64,000 bases of DNA from Chitinophaga filiformis (GTDB taxonomy: Bacteria > Bacteroidota > Bacteroidia > Chitinophagales > Chitinophagaceae). Positions 57,933 to 64,000 of this stretch are shown piece after piece (the first letter of the stretch is position 1; every line of letters starts with the position of its first letter). Under the pieces are notes generated by a model that did not search any database, was not told the DNA's origin, and was given only the letters and a program-made list of their open reading frames with translations. The position numbers and the translations under genes are program-made. The stretch is from NCBI RefSeq assembly GCF_021646545.1, contig NZ_JAKIRP010000019.1:62001-126000 (forward strand). The letters are read 5' to 3'.

Positions 57933-60900
57933 ATGGGATTTAAAAGACTACTCTCTACATTCATTGTCCTGTTTATCGCATTTCACTCTTATGCTCAGGT
58001 AACCACCAGTAGCATGCTCGGTAAAATTACCGGCCCTGCGAACGAGGCATTACCTGGCGCTACCGTTGTTGTAATCCATGTACCTTCCGGTACTAAATAT
58101 GGTACCACTACAGATGTTGAAGGGTACTACAGGATCCCTAACATGAATGTCGGCGGACCGTACAAGGTAACCGCCTCCTATATCGGCTATACGGAATTCA
58201 GCCAGGGGGATATTTTCCTTGCCCTGGGTCAACCATTCAGACTGAACATGAAACTCGGAGAAAAAGCCCAGGATATCAAGGAAGTGCAGGTGATAGGTCA
58301 GAGAAGCGGTGGTGTATTCAACTCCAGCCGTAAAGGTGCGCAGACTACACTGAACCGTACACAGGTAGAAGCGCTGCCTTCTGTGGGCAGGAACCTGACC
58401 GACTTCGTACGTCTGACGCCACAGGCGAAGCTGACTAAAGACGGAAGCGGCAACCAGACCATTTCCATTGCAGGTACCAGCAATAAATATAACGCTACAT
58501 TCGTGGACGGTGCTGTTCAGAACGACGTATTCGGTCTGGCAGAAAATGGTACAAATGGTGGCCAGATCGGTATCTCTCCTTTCAGTATTGACATCATAGA
58601 CCAGTTCAATATCAACGTATCTCCGTTCGACGTAAAACAGGGTGGTTTCGCCGGTGGCGCTATCAACGCTGTAACCAAGAGCGGTACTAACGAAATTGAA
58701 GGTTCTGCCTATTATTTCGTACGTAATGAGAGCCTGGCAGGTAAAACGCCTACCAAAGATGAGAGCAAAAGAACCAAACTGGGAGACTTCTCTTCTAAAA
58801 CTTATGGCGTACGTATAGGCGGGCCAATCATCAAAAATAAACTGTTCTACTTCGTAAACGCCGAGTTTCAGAAAGAGAACCGTCCGCAGCCTTTCAGCTA
58901 CGAAACATACAGAAATGGCCGTCCTACTTATGCTACCCAGGCCGGACTTGATTCACTCATCAACAAACTGCGTTCAAGTGGATATGACCCGGGTGGATAT
59001 GAAACAGTTGACAACACACTGGATGGCCGCAAATTCTTCGCAAGAATCGACTGGAACATCAATGAGTCCAACAAATTCACCATCCGTCACCAGTATACAC
59101 ATGGTGAAAGCATCAGCCCGGGTAAATCCAGCGCATCTACCATTACGTTTTCTAACAAGGGTGTCAGCTTCCCTTCTACTACAAATGCTACCACCGCTGA
59201 GCTGAAAAGCCAGTTTGGTAACAGGGCAGCGAACTCCCTGTTGTTAGGTGCTAACTTCGTAAGGGATGACCGTGGTATTATGGGCTCTCCATATACTTCT
59301 GTGTTTATCTCAAGGGAATCCATCAGCTTTGGTACAGAAGAATTCTCTGTAGCTAACCTGCTGAGCCAGGATGTACTTACCCTTACTGATAACCTGGAAC
59401 TGTACAGAGGTAAACACACGATCTCTCTGGGTACAAGTAACGAATACTATAGCCTGAACAACGTGTTCATTGGTCAGAACTATGGTTCTTATACATTTGC
59501 GAGCCTGGCTGACTTCATGAATAACGCTTCTCCAACCGTGTACCAGCGTTCATTCTCTGCTGTAGATAAAACCACTGGTGACAACACCGCAGGAGCTGCT
59601 AAGTTCAAAGCGCTGCAACTGGGTATCTATGCACAGGATGACTACCAGATCAACGACCGCTTACGCGTATCATTGGGTATCCGTGCAGACCTTCCAATGC
59701 TGCTGGATGATCCTGCAACCAACACTGACTTCAATACCAACGTACTTCCGGCCCTCGTTGCCGCAGGAAAGTGGGATATCAAGGGTGCAAAGACCGGTAC
59801 CAAACCTGATTCTAAAATTCTGCTGTCTCCACGCGTAGCCTTCAACTGGGATGTGAAAGGCGACCAGACCACACAGATCCGTGGTGGTGCAGGTATCTTC
59901 ACCAGCCGTATTCCATTTGTATGGCTGGGTGGTATGTACAACAACAATGGTGTAACACTGGGTGGTATCAGGCAGACATACAATCCCGCTAACCCAACAT
60001 CACCAACCAATCAGCCTATCACCTTCAATCCTGATCCGTTCACACAGCCAAGCATCACTGTGGCTCCTTCAGGAAAGATCGATCTGTTTGCAAAGAACTT
60101 TAAGTTCCCGCAGGTATTCAGGACCAGCCTGGCAGTAGATCAGCGTTTACCATGGGGTATGATCGGTAGCCTGGAAGGTATCTATACCAAAAACATCAAC
60201 AACGTAGCATATTACAACCTGTCTTATATCCCATCTGGTAGTACAGTTACCGGCGCAGGTGGCGACAAACGTCCTATCTGGAAAAACGCAGGTAAAGCTA
60301 TCCTGGGTAACTACACAGATGTGATGTATGCAGAAAACACCAGCCAGGGTTACTCCTATAACCTGACCGCACAGTTACAGAAAACCTTCTACGGTGGTTT
60401 CAGTGCAATGGCAGCCTATACATATGGCCGTTCGAAGAGCATCAACGATGGTCAGTCATCTCAGAACTCTTCCCAGTGGAGGGTACCAAACATCAATGGC
60501 CGTAATGCTATTGACCTGGGTAACTCTATCTTCGACGTAGGTTCAAGGATCATTGCTTCTGTAACTTATAAGAAAGAATACCTGAAACACTTCGCTACCA
60601 CTGTTACCCTGTACTACACAGGACAGTCCGGCGAAAGGTTCGGATATGGTTACAGGGATATTCCAAGCGCCAACATTGTGGGTGACTTCAACGGTTCCAG
60701 CAGTGATAAAGGCCTGAACCTGATCTATATTCCAAAAACAGCGGCTGACATCAACCTGGTAGCCTACACTCCTACCGGTTCCACTACGCCAGTTACTCCT
60801 GAGCAGCAGTGGGCGGCACTGGATGCGTTCATCAACGGCGATAAATACCTGAGCAAACACAGAGGCGAATATGCTGAAAAGAATGGTCTGAGAACTCCAT

Positions 60901-61235
60901 TCACTCATATCTTCGATCTGCACCTGGCACAGGATATTTACATCACGCAGAAGAATGGCAAACGTCACACTATCCAGGTTACTTTTGACGTGTTCAACCT
61001 CGGTAACATGATCAATAATGACTGGGGCCGTATATACTCTACCCGTACAGGTATGAGTTACAACAACTATGGCCTGATAGATTTCGTTGGCTTTGCTACT
61101 GATGGTACTACACCTCAGTTTAACTTCAAAGCGCCTGTTAAGAACGACAACAAGACTGTAGCAACAATCGATGATTTCGGTTTACAGTCTGCACGTTGGC
61201 AGGGTCAGCTTGGCTTCCGTTACATCTTCAGATAG
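57933..61235 (+). CDS. Oar-like TonB-dependent outer-membrane receptor
   Basis: About 1100 residues. The signal peptide MGFKRLLSTFIVLFIAFHSY supports the ATG at 57933, not the in-frame TTG at 57897. A carboxypeptidase-regulatory domain follows (ITGPANEALPGATVVVIHVP), then a plug with RNLTDFVRLTPQAKLTKDGS and PFDVKQGGFAGGAINAVTKS, both characteristic of Oar-type receptors, and a large barrel. No SusD partner. Oar proteins in other bacteria are linked to adhesion or to protein uptake; the substrate here is unknown. Confidence 0.93.
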   Translation: MGFKRLLSTFIVLFIAFHSYAQVTTSSMLGKITGPANEALPGATVVVIHVPSGTKYGTTTDVEGYYRIPNMNVGGPYKVTASYIGYTEFSQGDIFLALGQPFRLNMKLGEKAQDIKEVQVIGQRSGGVFNSSRKGAQTTLNRTQVEALPSVGRNLTDFVRLTPQAKLTKDGSGNQTISIAGTSNKYNATFVDGAVQNDVFGLAENGTNGGQIGISPFSIDIIDQFNINVSPFDVKQGGFAGGAINAVTKSGTNEIEGSAYYFVRNESLAGKTPTKDESKRTKLGDFSSKTYGVRIGGPIIKNKLFYFVNAEFQKENRPQPFSYETYRNGRPTYATQAGLDSLINKLRSSGYDPGGYETVDNTLDGRKFFARIDWNINESNKFTIRHQYTHGESISPGKSSASTITFSNKGVSFPSTTNATTAELKSQFGNRAANSLLLGANFVRDDRGIMGSPYTSVFISRESISFGTEEFSVANLLSQDVLTLTDNLELYRGKHTISLGTSNEYYSLNNVFIGQNYGSYTFASLADFMNNASPTVYQRSFSAVDKTTGDNTAGAAKFKALQLGIYAQDDYQINDRLRVSLGIRADLPMLLDDPATNTDFNTNVLPALVAAGKWDIKGAKTGTKPDSKILLSPRVAFNWDVKGDQTTQIRGGAGIFTSRIPFVWLGGMYNNNGVTLGGIRQTYNPANPTSPTNQPITFNPDPFTQPSITVAPSGKIDLFAKNFKFPQVFRTSLAVDQRLPWGMIGSLEGIYTKNINNVAYYNLSYIPSGSTVTGAGGDKRPIWKNAGKAILGNYTDVMYAENTSQGYSYNLTAQLQKTFYGGFSAMAAYTYGRSKSINDGQSSQNSSQWRVPNINGRNAIDLGNSIFDVGSRIIASVTYKKEYLKHFATTVTLYYTGQSGERFGYGYRDIPSANIVGDFNGSSSDKGLNLIYIPKTAADINLVAYTPTGSTTPVTPEQQWAALDAFINGDKYLSKHRGEYAEKNGLRTPFTHIFDLHLAQDIYITQKNGKRHTIQVTFDVFNLGNMINNDWGRIYSTRTGMSYNNYGLIDFVGFATDGTTPQFNFKAPVKNDNKTVATIDDFGLQSARWQGQLGFRYIFR

Positions 61236-61253
61236 TCAGAGCACTTTTCATAG

Positions 61254-61293
61254 AAAAAAGGGTTGTTTGCCATTTGGCGACAGCCCTTTTTTT
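61254..61293 (+). terminator. Terminator after the Oar-like receptor
   Basis: AAAAAAGGGTTGT pairs with ACAGCCCTTTTTTT (one G-T pair), with GCC/GGC closing an inner part of the loop, and ends in a T-run, 18 bp past the stop. Confidence 0.88.
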
Positions 61294-61368
61294 ATGCGGA
61301 TGATGTAATACTCATTAGTTCATCATTCCTTCACAAGCTGTTAGACTTTTTTCTTTATATTTATAACG

Positions 61369-62076
61369 ATGCAGGAACAACATTACAAATGGCATTCCCG
61401 GCACCTGGGCCATGAATTTGAAATGCTGGTGTACGGCGAAGAGGGGTATCCGCTGATACTCTTCCCGACATCCCTGGGGCGGCATCATGAACATAAGGAC
61501 AAAGGGCTGATCGGGGCCCTGCAATGGTTTGTTGACAACCAGCTGATCAGGATTTACTGTCCTGACAGTATAGACGGCGATAGCTGGTACAATCCTCATA
61601 TCTCTCCGGCGCAGAGAGCCCTGAATCATGTCAGGTATGACAGTATGCTTCGTCATGAAGTGCTGGAAAAAGTGACAATGGAAACAGGCGTTCACCGTGT
61701 GGCGGTGGCTGGTTGCAGTTTTGGCGGATATCATGCCGCTAATTTCGCCTTCCGCTATCCTGAAAGCGTATCCTACCTTTTTAGCCTTAGCGGCGTTTTC
61801 GATCTGAAACCAAGGCTTAATGGCCATTATGACGACAACGTATATTACCATAACCCGGTCGATTTTATGCCTGATAATCCGCATGAAGCCCTGTGGCGGA
61901 TGGGGATCATATTAGGCGTAGCCGAAAAAGACATCACCCGCCATCAGAACGAAAACATGTCGGGCATTCTTAGCAGCAAGGGAATCATGCACTGGCTGGA
62001 TGTAAGACCAAACAGGACCCATGACTGGCCCACCTGGCTGGAAATGCTCCCCTACTATCTGTCACTCATAAAATAG
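61369..62076 (+). CDS. Alpha/beta-hydrolase esterase
   Basis: A 235-residue cytoplasmic enzyme of the putative-esterase (esterase D-like) family. The oxyanion region is LILFPTSLGRHHEHKDKGLI, the nucleophile elbow VAVAGCSFGGYHAANFAFR (serine in GCSFGG), and the catalytic histidine lies near NRTHDWPTWLEML. It precedes an ATP-grasp enzyme and a GCS2 ligase, and enzymes of this kind recur beside such ligases, so it may act on the same peptide-like metabolite. Confidence 0.9.
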   Translation: MQEQHYKWHSRHLGHEFEMLVYGEEGYPLILFPTSLGRHHEHKDKGLIGALQWFVDNQLIRIYCPDSIDGDSWYNPHISPAQRALNHVRYDSMLRHEVLEKVTMETGVHRVAVAGCSFGGYHAANFAFRYPESVSYLFSLSGVFDLKPRLNGHYDDNVYYHNPVDFMPDNPHEALWRMGIILGVAEKDITRHQNENMSGILSSKGIMHWLDVRPNRTHDWPTWLEMLPYYLSLIK

Positions 62077-62247
62077 TGACAACAGACGCAGGACACAACA
62101 CAATACTTTTTGCGCAAAGACAACCAACTTAAAGCATAAATGTTATTATCAGTACAGGTAATGAAAATCCTGCCGTTGGCGTGAATATTGATCCTCAAAC
62201 GCGACTGTTGTAAACGACGGATAACCAAACAGTAAAACTCTTTTCAG

Positions 62248-63354
62248 ATGAAAAAAATAGGAATCCTCTTTGGCCAGGAAAATGGCTTTCCCCAGGCATT
62301 TATTGATCGTGTGAATGAGAAACAGGTAGACGATATCACGGCAGAAGCTGTGTCCATAGATAAAGTGATACAAGGCGTTCCTTCCGGATATACAGTTGTT
62401 CTTGACCGCATTTCACAAGACGTTCCTTTCTACCGCGCCTGGCTCAAACAGGCCGCCCTGGATGGCGTGGCCGTTATCAACAACCCTTTCTGGTGGAGCG
62501 CTGACGATAAATTCGTCAATAATGAGCTGGCCCGGAGAACGGGTGTACAGGTGCCTAAAACGGCCCTTATTCCTTCGAGGGAACTGCCTCTCACTACCAG
62601 CGACCAGTCATTCAGGAACCTGGTGTATCCGTTCGACTGGGACTCAATCTTTGACTACATCGGCTTCCCTGCCTACATGAAGCCTTTCAATGGCGGCGGA
62701 TGGAAACATGTGTATAAAATCCATGACCGTGAGGAGTTCTTTGCACAACATGCCCGCACCGGACAGTTGGTCATGATGCTGCAGGAAGAAATTAAATACG
62801 AGTCCTACTACCGCTGTTACTGCATTGGCGGCCGGTATGTAAGAGTGATCCCTTACGATCCTTATCAGCCGGAAAACCAGCGTTACCTGGCGGAAGATAA
62901 TGGCGATGGCGATCTGCTGAACATCATTGCTGACCAGGTGGCCAGGTTGAATCAGTACCTGGGATATGATTTTAATTCAGTGGAAATTGCCGTTCGCAAT
63001 GGTGTACCTTATGTGATCGACTTCTGGAACCCGGCGCCGGAAACCAGTGAACGGGTGATCGGTCCTGAGAATTTTGAGTGGGTGGTGGAAACGGCCGCCA
63101 CTTATGCCATCCAGCGCGCGCAACAGCAAACGCCTGGTACCGATAATCTCACCTGGGGCAATTTTCTGCAGCAAGCCATTCATGGTCAGCAAACGGCAAT
63201 CGTACCTGGCGCCAAAAAGGCCGCTGCTAAAAAACCTGCCGCTGTAACGCCCGCCAAGTTACCTAAAAATGGGACTGAACTGGTAGAAGCAGAGATGGAA
63301 AAAGAAACCCCTGCGAAAAAAACACCCGCCAAAAAGACTAAAAAGAAAGAATAA
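62248..63354 (+). CDS. ATP-grasp enzyme with Lys/Ala/Pro-rich tail
   Basis: A 368-residue protein. The first 290 residues form an ATP-grasp-like ligase: nucleotide-binding YMKPFNGGGWKHVYKIHDRE, ATP-contacting MMLQEEIKYESYYRCYCIGG, and metal-binding VEIAVRNGVPYVIDFWNPAP. The last 65 residues are low-complexity, lysine/alanine/proline-rich (KKAAAKKPAAVTPAKLPK; TPAKKTPAKKTKKKE), like a histone H1-type tail. ATP-grasp enzymes couple carboxylates to amines; the product is unknown. Confidence 0.85.
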   Translation: MKKIGILFGQENGFPQAFIDRVNEKQVDDITAEAVSIDKVIQGVPSGYTVVLDRISQDVPFYRAWLKQAALDGVAVINNPFWWSADDKFVNNELARRTGVQVPKTALIPSRELPLTTSDQSFRNLVYPFDWDSIFDYIGFPAYMKPFNGGGWKHVYKIHDREEFFAQHARTGQLVMMLQEEIKYESYYRCYCIGGRYVRVIPYDPYQPENQRYLAEDNGDGDLLNIIADQVARLNQYLGYDFNSVEIAVRNGVPYVIDFWNPAPETSERVIGPENFEWVVETAATYAIQRAQQQTPGTDNLTWGNFLQQAIHGQQTAIVPGAKKAAAKKPAAVTPAKLPKNGTELVEAEMEKETPAKKTPAKKTKKKE

Positions 63355-63367
63355 CTTTGGTGTCAAA

Positions 63368-63398
63368 AATGACGGATCACGATCCGTGATCCGTCATT
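63368..63398. other. Perfect 14-bp hairpin between ATP-grasp and ligase genes
   Basis: AATGACGGATCACG pairs perfectly with CGTGATCCGTCATT around three bases (ATC), 14 bp after the stop at 63354. There is no T-run; it may be a transcript-processing or pausing element. Confidence 0.75.
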
Positions 63399-63431
63399 TG
63401 TCATTTGTAACTGATTGTACACCAACACCAC

Positions 63432-64000
63432 ATGCTCAAGAATTTCACCCTCGGTATTGAAGAGGAATATATGGTCATGGATCCGGTGACCCGTGAACTC
63501 CGGTCCCATGAACAGAAGATCGTAGAACAGGCACACAGGGTGCTCCGCGATAAGGTAAAAGCGGAATTTCACCAGGCGGTAGTCGAAGTAGGAACCCAGG
63601 TATGCGCGAATATCGATGAAGCCTGTGAAGATGTCTCCATGCTGCGCCGCACCATCGCCCAGATAGCCGGCGACCTGGGATTCAGCGTCGGCGCTTCAGG
63701 TACCCATCCCTTTTCTAACTGGGAACTGCAGCTCATCACCGACCATCCCCGCTATTTCGAGATCGTGAACGAAATGCAGGATGCTGCCCGCTCCAATCTC
63801 ATTTTCGGACTACATGTACATGTGGGGATGGAAAACAGGGAAATGGCCCTGCATATTGCCAATTCCGTGCGTTATTTCCTGCCGCACGTATTTGCCTTAA
63901 GTACCAACTCTCCTTTCTGGGAAGGCCGTAATACCGGCTTTAAATCTTACCGTACTAAAGTCTTCGATAAGTTTCCCCGCACCGGTATTCCCGATTATTT
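63432..64000 (+). CDS. GCS2-type carboxylate-amine ligase (YbdK-like), cut by window edge
   Basis: The frame from the ATG at 63432 is open to the edge (189 codons, partial). The start LKNFTLGIEEEYMVMDPVTR, then VVEVGTQVCANIDEACEDVS, SVGASGTHPFSNWELQLITD and LIFGLHVHVGMENREMALHI are the signatures of glutamate-cysteine ligase family 2 (YbdK). These enzymes form gamma-glutamyl or other amides using ATP. With the esterase and ATP-grasp genes just upstream it probably forms a small biosynthetic cluster continuing past the window. Confidence 0.92.
   Translation, partial: MLKNFTLGIEEEYMVMDPVTRELRSHEQKIVEQAHRVLRDKVKAEFHQAVVEVGTQVCANIDEACEDVSMLRRTIAQIAGDLGFSVGASGTHPFSNWELQLITDHPRYFEIVNEMQDAARSNLIFGLHVHVGMENREMALHIANSVRYFLPHVFALSTNSPFWEGRNTGFKSYRTKVFDKFPRTGIPDY

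Overview
The window is a chromosomal segment of a Bacteroidota bacterium, most likely the Chitinophagaceae and probably Chitinophaga-like. The grounds are two large TonB-dependent receptors with carboxypeptidase-regulatory N-termini, a GSCFA protein, an Oar-like receptor, LptE and SecG of Bacteroidota type, few Shine-Dalgarno sequences, and several TAnnTTTG (-7) promoter elements. I see no rRNA, tRNA, CRISPR, transposase or phage gene. Both ends are cut: a patatin-like phospholipase runs off the left edge and a GCS2-type carboxylate-amine ligase off the right.

Layout. 1-10.3 kb: patatin, an MHS-family MFS transporter, a 1.3 kb repeat field, then leftward operons (Nudix, rlmB, HMG-CoA lyase, GSCFA; and PLP decarboxylase, EamA exporter, GNAT-DinB fusion). 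10.3-14.4 kb: an alkylation-damage cluster (ArsR-Ada fusion regulator, AlkA-like glycosylase, Ogt) set among repeats. 14.4-25.4 kb: regulators (two MocR-like, TetR, ArsR, MarR) around a YbhGFSR/TolC-type tripartite ABC exporter, with readable operators. 25.6-31.7 kb: two LytS/NarL-type two-component pairs, separated by a phosphatase gene and a 1.2 kb noncoding repeat field. 31.7-39.5 kb: housekeeping block miaB, sigma-54-type activator, lptE, TPR-like protein, secG, mltG, yihY, peroxiredoxin-like protein. 39.7-50.4 kb: M14 peptidase, TonB receptor, gamma-glutamyltransferase, DinB-like protein, lipoprotein, AONS-like enzyme, TraB-like protein. 50.5-61.2 kb: tamB, an AT-rich pair of small genes, ribBA, Oar-like TonB receptor. 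61.4-64 kb: esterase, ATP-grasp enzyme and GCS2 ligase, a probable amide-ligase cluster.

The most unusual content lies between genes. Five dispersed elements of about 150 bp (A-E; 2669, 3466, 10858, 14136, 29477) share imperfect terminal inverted repeats built on GGTTTCAG. The two most divergent copies (D and E) changed both arms together, as expected if a folded hairpin or RNA is what selection keeps. End modules of these elements are amplified into 55-, 78- and about 124-bp tandem arrays, and one module forms the stop region of the GSCFA gene. Near copy E lies an 88-bp palindrome with only three mismatched pairs. No transposase or cas gene accompanies any of this.

Other points of interest: an ArsR DNA-binding domain fused to the methyl-accepting zinc domain of Ada, with two palindromic operators just before its start; a MocR-like regulator whose PLP-binding lysine position reads histidine; direct repeats bracketing the promoter of the other MocR gene; a matched pair of TetR operators; a GNAT-DinB fusion; and a tamB gene whose membrane anchor lies upstream of any ATG, GTG or TTG codon.
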